Source: Streptomyces sp. NBC_00259 | Lineage (GTDB): Bacteria > Actinomycetota > Actinomycetes > Streptomycetales > Streptomycetaceae | Length of the DNA stretch: 64,000 nucleotides | Direction of reading: 5' to 3' | Assembly: GCF_036181745.1 (NCBI RefSeq) | Contig: NZ_CP108080.1 | Span: 5,025,501-5,089,500, forward strand | Shown here: positions 24,707 through 33,060 of the stretch, in pieces | How the letters are laid out: every line of letters starts with the position of its first letter | Numbering within the stretch: the first letter of the stretch is position 1 | Position numbers and translations under genes: made by a program | The notes under the pieces: model-generated | What the model was told of the DNA's origin: nothing | The model's database searches: none | The model's input: the letters and a program-made list of their open reading frames with translations, nothing else

Positions 24707-26281
24707 ATGTCCGTGATGCGTAATTCGCGGCGAAGACTGTCCGCGGCCAGCGCCATAGCCGTCGCCGCCCTGGCGCTCGGCGCCGCGTCCGCCCTTCCGG
24801 CCACCGCGGCCGAGTCCGCCCCGGTAGGCGTCATCCAGAACGCGGGCGCCCCCGGCGCCATCGCCGGCAGCTACATCGTCACCCTTGACGAATCGGCCGC
24901 CGACGCCGGCTCCAAGGCGGGCAAGGACCTCGCCGCGGAGTACGGAGCCAAGATCAAGAAGACGTACAACGCCGCTCTCAACGGATACGCCGTCGAACTG
25001 TCCGAGGCGCAGGCCAAGAAGTTCGCCGCGGACCCGGCCGTCGAGTCCGTCGTGCAGAACCGTGTCTTCACGATCTCCGGCACCCAGCCGAACCCGCCCT
25101 CCTGGGGCCTGGACCGCATCGACCAGAGGGCACTGCCCCTCAACCAGAGCTACACCTACCCCGACTCGGCCGGTGAGGGCGTCACCGCGTACGTCATCGA
25201 CACCGGTGTACGGATCACCCACAGCGACTTCGGTGGCCGGGCCTCGTACGGCTACGACGCCATCGACAACGACAACACGGCGCAGGACGGCAACGGCCAC
25301 GGCACGCACGTCGCCGCCACCGTCGCCGGATCCTCGTATGGTGTCGCCAAGAAGGCCAAGGTCGTCGGCGTCCGGGTGCTCAACAACGCCGGCTCCGGCA
25401 CCACCGCGCAGGTCGTCGCGGGCATCGACTGGGTGACGCAGAACGCCGTCAAGCCGGCCGTCGCCAACATGAGCCTCGGCGGCGGCGTGGACACGGCGCT
25501 GGACACCGCCGTACGCAACTCCATCGCCTCCGGCGTCACCTACGCCATCGCGGCGGGCAACGACGGCGCCAACGCGTCCAGCACCTCGCCGGCCCGGGTG
25601 ACCGAGGCCATCACGGTCGGCTCCACCACCAGCACCGACGCGCGCTCCAGCTTCTCCAACTACGGCAGCGTCCTGGACATCTTCGCCCCGGGCTCCTCCA
25701 TCACCTCGGCCTGGAACACCAGCGACAGCGCCACCAACACCATCTCCGGCACGTCGATGGCCACCCCGCACGTCGCCGGTGCCGCCGCGCTCTACCTCGC
25801 GGACAACCGCACCGCGACCCCCGCACAGGTGTCCTCGGCCCTGACCACCGCCGCGACCCCGAACGTCGTCGGCAACCCCGGCTCCGGCTCGCCCAACCGG
25901 CTCCTTTACGTCGGCGGCGGCTCGACCACGCCGCCCGGACCGAGGTTCGAGAACACCGCCGACTTCGCGATCAACGACAACACCACCGTGGAGTCGCCCG
26001 TCACCGTCAGCGGTGTCACCGGCAGTGCCCCGGCCGCCCTGCAGGTGCCCGTGAGCATCGTTCACACCTACATCGGTGACCTCCAGGTCCAGCTCGTCGC
26101 CCCGGACGGCACCGCGTACACGCTGAAGTCCTACGGCACGGGCGGCAGCTCCGACAACATCAACACCACGTACACGGTGAACGCCTCTTCGGAGACCGCG
26201 AACGGTACGTGGAAGCTGCGCGTGAGCGACAACGCCAACTACGACACCGGCAGGATCGACTCCTGGGCGCTGCAGTTCTGA
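24707..26281 (+). CDS. Secreted S8 (subtilisin) protease with I9 propeptide and P domain
   Basis: 524 aa; ATG 24707 follows a strong GAGGAGG. Residues 1-34 are a signal peptide (RNSRRR then an Ala-rich core ending ATAAES). Residues about 55-125 are an inhibitor I9 prodomain (GSYIVTLDESAA ... AVESVVQNRVF). The catalytic triad is Asp165 (VIDTGV), His198 (GHGTHVAA) and Ser350 (SGTSMATPHVAG). Residues about 405-524 form a proprotein convertase P/Homo B domain, ending WKLRVSDNANYDTGRIDSWALQF. Likely an extracellular nutritional or processing protease of the aqualysin/proteinase K group. It ends at a convergent terminator. Confidence 0.92.
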   Translation: MSVMRNSRRRLSAASAIAVAALALGAASALPATAAESAPVGVIQNAGAPGAIAGSYIVTLDESAADAGSKAGKDLAAEYGAKIKKTYNAALNGYAVELSEAQAKKFAADPAVESVVQNRVFTISGTQPNPPSWGLDRIDQRALPLNQSYTYPDSAGEGVTAYVIDTGVRITHSDFGGRASYGYDAIDNDNTAQDGNGHGTHVAATVAGSSYGVAKKAKVVGVRVLNNAGSGTTAQVVAGIDWVTQNAVKPAVANMSLGGGVDTALDTAVRNSIASGVTYAIAAGNDGANASSTSPARVTEAITVGSTTSTDARSSFSNYGSVLDIFAPGSSITSAWNTSDSATNTISGTSMATPHVAGAAALYLADNRTATPAQVSSALTTAATPNVVGNPGSGSPNRLLYVGGGSTTPPGPRFENTADFAINDNTTVESPVTVSGVTGSAPAALQVPVSIVHTYIGDLQVQLVAPDGTAYTLKSYGTGGSSDNINTTYTVNASSETANGTWKLRVSDNANYDTGRIDSWALQF

Positions 26282-26327
26282 GGCCTCGTACGCCCATGAG
26301 TCGGGCACCTGACGAGCAGTGACAACG

Positions 26328-26356
26328 AGGGGCGGTCGCGCCGAGCGGCCGCCCCT
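26328..26356. terminator. Convergent hairpin terminator
   Basis: 12-bp stem with one G-T pair, left arm AGGGGCGGTCGC, five-base loop, followed by TCCT. It serves the protease gene and the opposing repeat-protein gene. Confidence 0.75.
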
Positions 26357-26359
26357 TCC

Positions 26360-27814
26360 TCATGCGTCGAGCAATCCGTACATCACGGCGAGCGGAAGCA
26401 CGGGATTCGCCGCACCGTCCCCAGCCAGTTCCTCGTCGTCGAGCAGGGCGAGCAGCCGCCGCGGCGGAAGCCGGGGGTGACGCGCCGCGGCTGCCCGTAC
26501 GCCCGGGTCCGGATCGCGGGTGAGCGCATCCGCACACGCCGGCTGCAGCTCCGGATCGAGAGTGGCGAGCCGGCGCACCGAGGGGTCCTCCGCGTCGGCG
26601 AAACGGGCGGCGAGCCCGGTGACCGGAAAGCCGGGCCGCGTCGTCAGACGGTCACGTTCCCGCCCCGTGTACTCCAGATGGCAACGCAGCAGCAGTTCCG
26701 GCGGCGGGGCGGGGTGGTTCTGGGCCAGCAGCACCCGTACGCCGAGGTCGTCGTCCTCCGCGAGGAGTGCGACCAGAGCGGCGGGGAGTGCCGGGTCGGT
26801 GGCGGCGTGGCGGCGCAGGAGCGGGTGCGCGGAGTTCGCTCGCGACGTGGTCACCGCGGGGTCGCGCGGGGGACGGGTGTGGTGCGGAATGGGCAAGAAG
26901 TCCTCGTCCTGGTCCACGACGTAGTCGATCGCGGCGCGCTCGGCCTCGGTCAGCTCGGGGCGTACGGAGACGGCGGTCCGTACGCCGGGGTCGCGGTCGT
27001 GGGCCAGGAGTTCCACCACCTCCCGCGCGAGGACGGCACGGCCGGCGACCTCCAGTCGGACCCCGGTGTCCGGTGACGCGGCCATCAGCGCGACGACATC
27101 GGGCGGGGTGCTGTGGTTGTGGGCGAGCACCCAGTGGTCTTCCTCGTCGGTGCCGTGCAGGAGGGAGTCGACGACCGCCCGGGTGAGGGGGCGGTTCACC
27201 AGGATGTGGCTGCGGGCGTGCGAATTGTGCGGGGGCAAACGGTTCAGCTGCCGCTCGTTCTCCTCCGCGTCCTCCTCCCGCATCCGCCGCTCGAACGCCG
27301 CGCGGACGGCCGGGTGGGGATCGGCCGGCAGGGCGGCGCGCCTCTCCTCCGACAGACCGGCCCACATCTGCACCGCGGTCGACCGGATCGACGCCATCGG
27401 ATGGGCCGCGTGACCGAGAAGGGTGCGGTAAGGCACCTGTCGGGACGTGATGAGCTGCCCCAGCTCCTCGTTCCCGTACGTCGTGTACATCCGGTCGACG
27501 ACCCAGTCCGGAAGCGGCTGTGGAAGCCATTCATGCCCCGGCCCGCCGGCGAAATGGGCTCGTACGATCCATTCCGGATCGTCCACCAGCCGCCCGCGCA
27601 CCTCACCGTCCACGTAGGGGTTGCGGACGAAATCCGCCCGGACCCGTGGCTCGGGATGGGTGACGATCGCGTCGACGACGGCGTCGGGGAAGTCTCGCCT
27701 CTGGCGGCACAGCGGGCTCCACGCCTCCTTGTGGCGAGATGTCAGCAGCCGTAGGAGGACGTCTGTGGGCGCGGCGGGGTTCACCGCGACGCCATGGAGC
27801 AAGGGCGCCGTCAT
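26360..27814 (-). CDS. HEAT-like / leucine-rich-repeat-variant protein
   Basis: 484 aa from ATG 27814. The whole chain is built from short helical repeats with the pattern LLxxLLxDxDxxVRxAxAxHP, e.g. VNPAAPTDVLLRLLTSRH, HDRDPGVRTAVSVRPELT and LTRDPDPGVRAAAARHPRLPP, as in variant leucine-rich repeat or HEAT scaffolds. At least nine repeats can be counted. Such proteins bind other proteins; in many Streptomyces genomes they carry the misleading name PE-PGRS family protein, which does not fit. No signal peptide or enzyme motif. The start codon overlaps the stop of the serpin gene upstream (ATGA), so translation of the two is coupled. Confidence 0.75.
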   Translation of the reverse strand: MTAPLLHGVAVNPAAPTDVLLRLLTSRHKEAWSPLCRQRRDFPDAVVDAIVTHPEPRVRADFVRNPYVDGEVRGRLVDDPEWIVRAHFAGGPGHEWLPQPLPDWVVDRMYTTYGNEELGQLITSRQVPYRTLLGHAAHPMASIRSTAVQMWAGLSEERRAALPADPHPAVRAAFERRMREEDAEENERQLNRLPPHNSHARSHILVNRPLTRAVVDSLLHGTDEEDHWVLAHNHSTPPDVVALMAASPDTGVRLEVAGRAVLAREVVELLAHDRDPGVRTAVSVRPELTEAERAAIDYVVDQDEDFLPIPHHTRPPRDPAVTTSRANSAHPLLRRHAATDPALPAALVALLAEDDDLGVRVLLAQNHPAPPPELLLRCHLEYTGRERDRLTTRPGFPVTGLAARFADAEDPSVRRLATLDPELQPACADALTRDPDPGVRAAAARHPRLPPRRLLALLDDEELAGDGAANPVLPLAVMYGLLDA

Positions 27815-29023
27815 GAGGCGGGCTCGCTGTCGAACTCCGGACACGGCGTCGGCTCGGCGACCCAGCCCGCCGACAGGACCAGGCGTGAGGTGCGGTGGAC
27901 GGCCAGGAAGCCGAAAGGGCGGTCGAATTCGGCCTCGATGTACTTGGTCGTGTGACGCGGTGGCGGGCCGAGCCCGGCCGCCATGGCACCGATCGCGGTC
28001 ACGGATGCCGCCTCGAAGCCCTCAGCGTCGAAGACGGCCGTCGCCGACTGCCGGGCGGAGGCGACGGCCAGCGGGGCGGCGCTCATCCGGGGGAAGTGTC
28101 CATGGCTGCCGTCCATGGCCGTCGACAGACCGAAGAGCGCGGGCCGGTGCAGCAGATCGTGGTCTGCCGACAGGCGAAAGGGACTGGTGAGGACGGCCAG
28201 TGTGGGATCGGGAGTACGGCTTCCGACCGTCCCGACGGTCAGACCGGGCCCCGGTCCGCCGAAGGGAAGGCGGTCTCCCGGGACGATCCGGTACGTACCC
28301 GTGAGCGTCCCGATGCCGGCCTGGAGGACGTCGCCGGGGGCCATGTCGGGGGCGCCCAGCAGCAGGTGGACATCGACGCCGGTGTCGCCGAGGACCTTGA
28401 GGACGGTCAGCGGGCCGTGGTCCGTCCCGGCCACGCCGATCCGGTCCAGCAGCGAGGTCGACCGGCACAGAGCGAGGAGTTCACGCCCTTGCCAGGGACC
28501 GGTTTCGGGAGTCATCCCGCTGTCCCGGAAGGGCCGAAGCCACTTCAGTCGCACGACCTGCGCGGCAGCCAGGACCAGAAGGACGGCGTCGTCGTCAAGG
28601 TCGATCGGCATCGAACGGATCAGTCCGTCCGTGTTCTCCGACGCCCAGGTGTCCAGCGTCCTGCGGTCGGAATCGGAGTCCCCGCTGAGCGAGCACGCTC
28701 AGGCAGTCCGCGGGCACTCCGGCCGTCCACTCCGGTCGCAAAGGCAGTACACGCCTGACCCACAGGCCGACGGCGGATCGTGAGCCGCGTACGGTCGCGA
28801 GCGCCGCGAGCAAACGCCGTGCGGCGTCGGCGGCGTGGTCGCCGCGCATGCCCACGGCGTCTTCGAGCTCGGCGCGGGCTGGGCCGTCCGCCGCGTCCGC
28901 CGGGAGGGCGAGAAGGGGCCAGACGCCGGTGGCCGAGAAGACCGTGTCGTCCGGTCCGGCGGTCGCCGCCCACCGGCTGGTGAGGCGGTTGACCGCACGT
29001 ACGGAATCAGCTGTTGCTCGCAT
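27811..29023 (-). pseudogene. Serpin-family protease inhibitor gene with a frameshift
   Basis: Two frames join into one serpin-like protein of about 403 residues. The N-terminal part starts at ATG 29023 (MRATADSVRAVNRLTSRWAATAGPDDTVFSATG..., read in parts) and remains in frame to about 28690. The C-terminal part is in a second frame and includes VLAAAQVVRLKWLRPFRDS and the serpin-like terminal signature FDRPFGFLAVHRTSRLVLSAGWV. Removing one C from the CCCC run at 28680-28683 restores a single frame that continues smoothly (SVLAQRDSDSDRRTLDTW). It may be a real one-base insertion or a sequencing error. The C-terminal frame could start internally at 28611. It is the first gene of a two-gene unit with the repeat protein. 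Confidence 0.75.
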
Positions 29024-29127
29024 GGCGCCCCCCGTATGATCCGCTGATCGCCGATCCGCGCACATGTTCGCATGATCTCTGCTCATCCCCGCTGATCCCC
29101 ACCGATTCTTCCGAGGAGCACGCACCC

Positions 29128-30363
29128 GTGGAACCGTCGTCGCAGGGCTGGACGCCTCCGGGCGCGTCCGGCCCGGCGCAGCCGCCTTCGCAGCCTTCGT
29201 CCTCGTCCCCACAGCCGTACCCGTATCCGTATCCGACACCCACGGGGTCGCCGACGGGGATGCCGGCAGGGATGCCGTATCCGGCCTACGGGATGCCTCC
29301 CCGCCCCGCGACCAACGGCTTCGCCGTCGCCTCCCTCATCACGGGAATCGTGTGCTGTCTGCCGCCGCTCGGGCTCGTCCTCGGACTGATCGCCCTTGCG
29401 CAGATCAAGAAGAAGGGGCAGGACGGGCGCGGGCTGGCGATCGCCGGGACCGCGCTCTCCGTCGTCAGCACGATCCTCATGACCGTCGCGTTCGCCACCG
29501 GCGGCGCCGCCGCGTTCTGGGACGGCCTCCGCGACGCCGCGGACGAGAGTGCCAGGTCGCGCTCCACGCTCGATCTGCGCACCGGGCAGTGCTTCGACAC
29601 GCCCCATGGGGTCGAGGACGAGAAGGAAACCGCGTCCGTCGCGGTCGTCGACTGCGAGAAGCCGCACGACGGTGAGGTCTCCGGCGCCTTCCCGCTGCAC
29701 AAGTTCGACAGGTGGCCGGGAGATCCGGCCATCGAGTCCGAGGCGGAGACCCGCTGCGAGGACATCAACAGCGCGTACGCGCTGGACCGGTGGGCCGTTC
29801 CAGAGGCGGCCGAGACGTACTACTACATGCCGACCAGGGACAGCTGGCGGCTCGGGGACCGGACCGTCGTCTGCACGTTCGCGGCCACCGAGGCGAAGCT
29901 GAAGTCCTCCGTCCGCAGTGACCGGACCACCCTGAACCCGGCGCAGCTCGCGTATCTGGAGAGCGAGCAGGCGATCGAAGAGACGCGGTGGGAGGAGCCG
30001 GAGGACCTCTTCGAGGACGATCCGGACGCCAACCGCGTCTGGGCCGCGCAGATGTCGTTGACGCTGGAGGAACAGGCCCGCGCGCTGCGTGCCGCGGACT
30101 GGCCCGCGGTCGCCCGGAAGGACGCCCTGGCGCGTGCGAAGGAGTACGACGCCGCCCGCAAGCACTACGACCGGGTGACCGGGGCGCTGGAGGAGGACGA
30201 GTTCTGGGAGGGCTGCGGCAAGGCCGAGGAGGCGTTCCGGCAGGAGACGGAGATCGCCGTTCGCTCCGCCCTCGGGCTCTCGACGAAGCCTCCCGCGGAG
30301 CCCGGGGACGAGGGAACCGGGGACCCGGACGCCGAGGAGACGCAGCCGGGCGAAGCCGTGTGA
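29128..30363 (+). CDS. DUF4190 / septum formation-family membrane protein
   Basis: 411 aa from a GTG at 29128, with GAGGAG about ten bases upstream. Residues 1-62 are Pro/Ser/Tyr-rich with a PYPYPYPTPTGSPTGM pattern. Two membrane segments follow (about 66-92, VASLITGIVCCLPPLGLVLGLIALAQI, and 100-125), the DUF4190 arrangement. The remainder (about 135-411) is extracytoplasmic: LRTGQCFDTPHG ... VAVVDCEKPHDGEVSGAF ... CEDINSAYALD ... VVCTFAAT is the septum-formation domain with its paired cysteines, and ends in an acidic tail. Function unknown; the name of the second domain reflects a weak link to cell division. It diverges from the serpin gene. Confidence 0.82.
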   Translation: MEPSSQGWTPPGASGPAQPPSQPSSSSPQPYPYPYPTPTGSPTGMPAGMPYPAYGMPPRPATNGFAVASLITGIVCCLPPLGLVLGLIALAQIKKKGQDGRGLAIAGTALSVVSTILMTVAFATGGAAAFWDGLRDAADESARSRSTLDLRTGQCFDTPHGVEDEKETASVAVVDCEKPHDGEVSGAFPLHKFDRWPGDPAIESEAETRCEDINSAYALDRWAVPEAAETYYYMPTRDSWRLGDRTVVCTFAATEAKLKSSVRSDRTTLNPAQLAYLESEQAIEETRWEEPEDLFEDDPDANRVWAAQMSLTLEEQARALRAADWPAVARKDALARAKEYDAARKHYDRVTGALEEDEFWEGCGKAEEAFRQETEIAVRSALGLSTKPPAEPGDEGTGDPDAEETQPGEAV

Positions 30364-30383
30364 CTGTGAGCGGGCCGCTGCGC

Positions 30384-30421
30384 CCGGCGGGGCTCCGGCA
30401 TCCTCGCCGGGGCCCCGCCGG
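30384..30421. terminator. Convergent hairpin terminator
   Basis: A 10-bp outer stem CCGGCGGGGC and a 5-bp inner stem CCGGC with small bulges, between the DUF4190 gene and the chitinase gene. Confidence 0.7.
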
Positions 30422-30464
30422 CCCGTCTTCCGACCGCTGACCGCCCGGATGCTCCGGCAGTCGC

Positions 30465-31796
30465 TCAGCGGCCCTTCAGGCCCTTGTCGATCGCCATGAT
30501 CAGCTCCCCGTCCGGGGTGTCCCCGTCCAGGGACCAGAACATCGCGCCGCCGAGCCCGCGGTCGCGGATGTACGACGTCTTGGTCCGCAGCACATGGGGA
30601 TCGTCGTACGTCCAGAGCGTGGTGCCGTCGAAGAGCCACGCGTGGCCGTTGTGCCGGTCGCGGTGAACGGTGTACGTGCCCGAAGCGGCGAGCTTCTTCA
30701 GGGCCTTGTAGTCCTCGTACCCGGCGGCCCAGGTGGCCGGTGCGGGTCCGCCCGCCGGCTGCCCGAGGCCGTCGCCGCCGCCGGTGACACCCGTCCAGCC
30801 CTGGCCGTAGAACGGCACGCCCAGCACCAGCTTGCGGGCGGGCGCGCCGCGCCGCAGCCAGTCCCGCACCGTCTGGTCGCCGCTGAAGTCGTCGCGGGCG
30901 AACAGCGCGGACTGCTGGGCGGTGGTCTTCTCGCCGGAGACGTGGAAGTCGTAGCCCTGGAGGGTCACGAAGTCCAGGTCGCGCATGATCTTTCGGACGT
31001 CGAAGCCGGCGTCGATCTTGGCGGGCGCGGCCGGGACGAAGGCCGTCAGCTCGTAGTGCTTGCGCTTCTTCAGCGTTCTGGCGTACGCGTCGAGCTGGGT
31101 GCGGAACTCCCGTACCAGCGCGGTGAAGTTCTGCTTGTCCTCGGGACGGAAGACGGTGTCGGTGTCGCCCTCGGAGCCGGGCCATTCCCAGTCGAGGTCG
31201 ATGCCGTCGAAGAGCCCGGCCGCCGCTCCGGCGCCGCCGCGGGTGCCGTCCTCGGGCAGATTGCCCTTGATGTAGAGATCGAGGCAGGAGGCGACGAAGG
31301 CCTTGCGCGAGGCGGGGGTGCGGGCGGCGTCGGAGAAGTGGGTCGACCAGCTCCAGCCGCCGAGGGAGATCAGCACCTTGAGGCCGGGGTGCTTGGCCTT
31401 GAGCTCGCGCAGCTGGTTGAAGTTGCCGGCGAGCGGCTGCCCGTCCGTGTCGGCGACGCCGTCGACCGAACCGGCGGCGTCCAGCGGACGGACGTAGTCC
31501 GCCCAGGCGTCGGCCTCTCCCGGGACGTTGCCGGTGAAACACTTCCCGTCCGGACCGACGTTGCCGAAGGCGTAGTTGATGTGCGTGAGCTTGTCGGCCG
31601 TGCCGCTGGTGTCCAGATCCTTGACCTGGAAGTCGCGTCCGTAGACGCCCCATTGGGTGAAGTAGCCGACGCGTTTGTACGCGTGGTGGCCGCCGCCGTC
31701 CGCCGTGGCGGCCGGTGCGAGCGCGGCGGGAAGCGCCGCGAGGAGCGAGAGCGAGGTGGCGGCGATGGTCAGCCGGGCAAGGGTTCTTCGGCGCAT
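30465..31796 (-). CDS. Secreted family 18 chitinase
   Basis: 443 aa from ATG 31796, with AGGA nine bases upstream; an ATG three codons earlier (31805) abuts that site. Residues 1-32 are a signal peptide (MRRRTLARLTIAATSLSLLAALPAALAPAATA, read in parts). The mature enzyme is a single GH18 barrel: YFTQWGVYGRDF, THINYAFGNV, LKVLISLGGWSWSTHFSD and the catalytic DGIDLDWEWPG, with the acid Glu204. There is no separate carbohydrate-binding domain. A near-consensus DasR operator lies about 115 bases upstream, so repression by DasR and release by glucosamine-6-phosphate are likely. Confidence 0.93.
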   Translation of the reverse strand: MRRRTLARLTIAATSLSLLAALPAALAPAATADGGGHHAYKRVGYFTQWGVYGRDFQVKDLDTSGTADKLTHINYAFGNVGPDGKCFTGNVPGEADAWADYVRPLDAAGSVDGVADTDGQPLAGNFNQLRELKAKHPGLKVLISLGGWSWSTHFSDAARTPASRKAFVASCLDLYIKGNLPEDGTRGGAGAAAGLFDGIDLDWEWPGSEGDTDTVFRPEDKQNFTALVREFRTQLDAYARTLKKRKHYELTAFVPAAPAKIDAGFDVRKIMRDLDFVTLQGYDFHVSGEKTTAQQSALFARDDFSGDQTVRDWLRRGAPARKLVLGVPFYGQGWTGVTGGGDGLGQPAGGPAPATWAAGYEDYKALKKLAASGTYTVHRDRHNGHAWLFDGTTLWTYDDPHVLRTKTSYIRDRGLGGAMFWSLDGDTPDGELIMAIDKGLKGR

Positions 31797-31908
31797 GAGG
31801 CTCATTCCTGTGCGTGTGCCGGGCGAGTGACTGAGCGGGTGCCGGGACGTGTGCCGGAGGTCTTCCATGAGCGGTGCTTGCTGCCGTGCGTGGTACGGAT
31901 AGGAAGGT

Positions 31909-31924
31909 ATTGGTCTGGACCATT
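31909..31924. promoter_or_regulatory. DasR-responsive element (dre) in the chitinase promoter
   Basis: ATTGGTCTGGACCATT matches the published dre consensus ACTGGTCTAGACCACT at 13 of 16 positions, including the TGGTCT and GACCA half sites. It sits between the chitinase gene (start 31796, reading left) and the GntR gene (start 32092, reading right). DasR is the GntR-family repressor of chitin and N-acetylglucosamine genes in Streptomyces. Confidence 0.82.
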
Positions 31925-32091
31925 GTGGTCAAGGATTCGGTGAACGCCTGCACGAAGCGCGAGTCCATACCTGGGGTAACTGCCTGCGTAAAGAGCGGTC
32001 ATCACTTCGGGTGAAACCCTGGCCCATGCTTGCGGCGCGCAACCGTCGGTTGCCACGCTGTAGCTGTCTGTCAACCTGTTGGGAGTGGCCA

Positions 32092-32844
32092 GTGACATTC
32101 GGTGAGCAGCCCGCCTATCTGCGCGTGGCGAGCGATCTTCGCCAGAAAATCGTCAATGGTTCGCTCCCGCCGCACACCCGCCTTCCCTCGCAGGCCAGGA
32201 TCCGCGAGGAGTACGGCGTCTCGGACACCGTCGCGCTGGAGGCGCGGAAGGTGCTGATGGCGGAGGGCCTGGTCGAGGGCCGATCCGGCTCCGGGACGTA
32301 TGTGCGCGAGCGGCCGGTGCCGCGGCGCATCGCCCGCTCGGGGTACCGCCCGCCGACCGGTGCCAATCCGTTCCGGCAGGAGCAGGCGTCGGAAGACGCC
32401 CGCGGCACCTGGGAGTCCAGCAGTCAGCAGGAGCCGGCGAGCGTGGCGATCGCCGGACGGCTGGGTGTCGCCCCCGGCGAGCGCGTGATGCGTACGCGGT
32501 ACGTGTTCCGGGACGCCGGCGAGGCGATGATGCTCTCCACCTCCTGGGAGCCCCTCGTGATCACGGGACGGACCCCGGTGATGCTGCCCGAGGAGGGGCC
32601 GCTCGGCGGCTGCGGCGTCGTCGAGCGGATGGGCGCGATCGATGTCGTCGTGGACAACGTGGTGGAGGAGGTCGGCGCGCGGCCGGGTCTGGCGGAGGAG
32701 CTCCTGACCCTCGGTGGAGTCCCCGGCCATGTGGTCATGGTCATCCAGCGGACGTACTACGCGTCGGGGCGCGCGGTGGAGACGGCGGACGTCGTGGTCC
32801 CGGCCGATCGCTACCGCATCGCCTACCACCTTCCCGTACGGTGA
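32092..32844 (+). CDS. GntR-family (HutC subfamily) transcriptional regulator
   Basis: 250 aa, GTG start with GGGAG upstream. Residues about 5-70 form the GntR winged helix (YLRVASDLRQKIVNGSLPPHTRLPSQARIREEYGVS, read in parts, then ARKVLMAEGLVEGRSGSGTYV). Residues about 100-245 form a UTRA ligand domain, with RVMRTRYVFRDAGEAMMLSTSWEP and the terminal TADVVVPADRYRIAYHLPV. It is not DasR itself: the N-terminus and ligand domain differ from the DasR sequence I remember. The NCS1 permease gene follows 216 bases downstream in the same direction and is a plausible target; control of the divergent chitinase gene is also possible. Confidence 0.88.
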   Translation: MTFGEQPAYLRVASDLRQKIVNGSLPPHTRLPSQARIREEYGVSDTVALEARKVLMAEGLVEGRSGSGTYVRERPVPRRIARSGYRPPTGANPFRQEQASEDARGTWESSSQQEPASVAIAGRLGVAPGERVMRTRYVFRDAGEAMMLSTSWEPLVITGRTPVMLPEEGPLGGCGVVERMGAIDVVVDNVVEEVGARPGLAEELLTLGGVPGHVVMVIQRTYYASGRAVETADVVVPADRYRIAYHLPVR

Positions 32845-33060
32845 CGGCCGGGTCGCCGTGCCCTCGGGGGCGCCTGACGCACCGTCGGGCGCCCGGCGCG
32901 GTGACCGCTGGGCGGACAGTCCGTCCGCTTGTCGTGATCACGAGTTAACGCCCACCCCGGACCCGTAACGCGCGGGCAATCGCGTGCGGTGCCGAGTCGT
33001 CATGGCCCGCTTCTACTTTGCTCGTCCCTCCCGCAATCCGGTCGGACGACAGGAAGCCTC

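Noticed and set aside
26360..27814. Annotation of the repeat protein as PE-PGRS family
   Set aside because: There is no PE domain and no glycine-rich PGRS block; the sequence is helical VR/HP repeats.
29083..31968. A 961-codon reverse-strand frame over the DUF4190 gene and chitinase gene
   Set aside because: It is a shifted reading of the chitinase gene plus the antisense of its neighbour; the true frames have clear domains.
32092..32844. The GntR gene as dasR itself
   Set aside because: The N-terminal and ligand domain do not resemble the DasR sequence I remember; only the nearby operator points to DasR.
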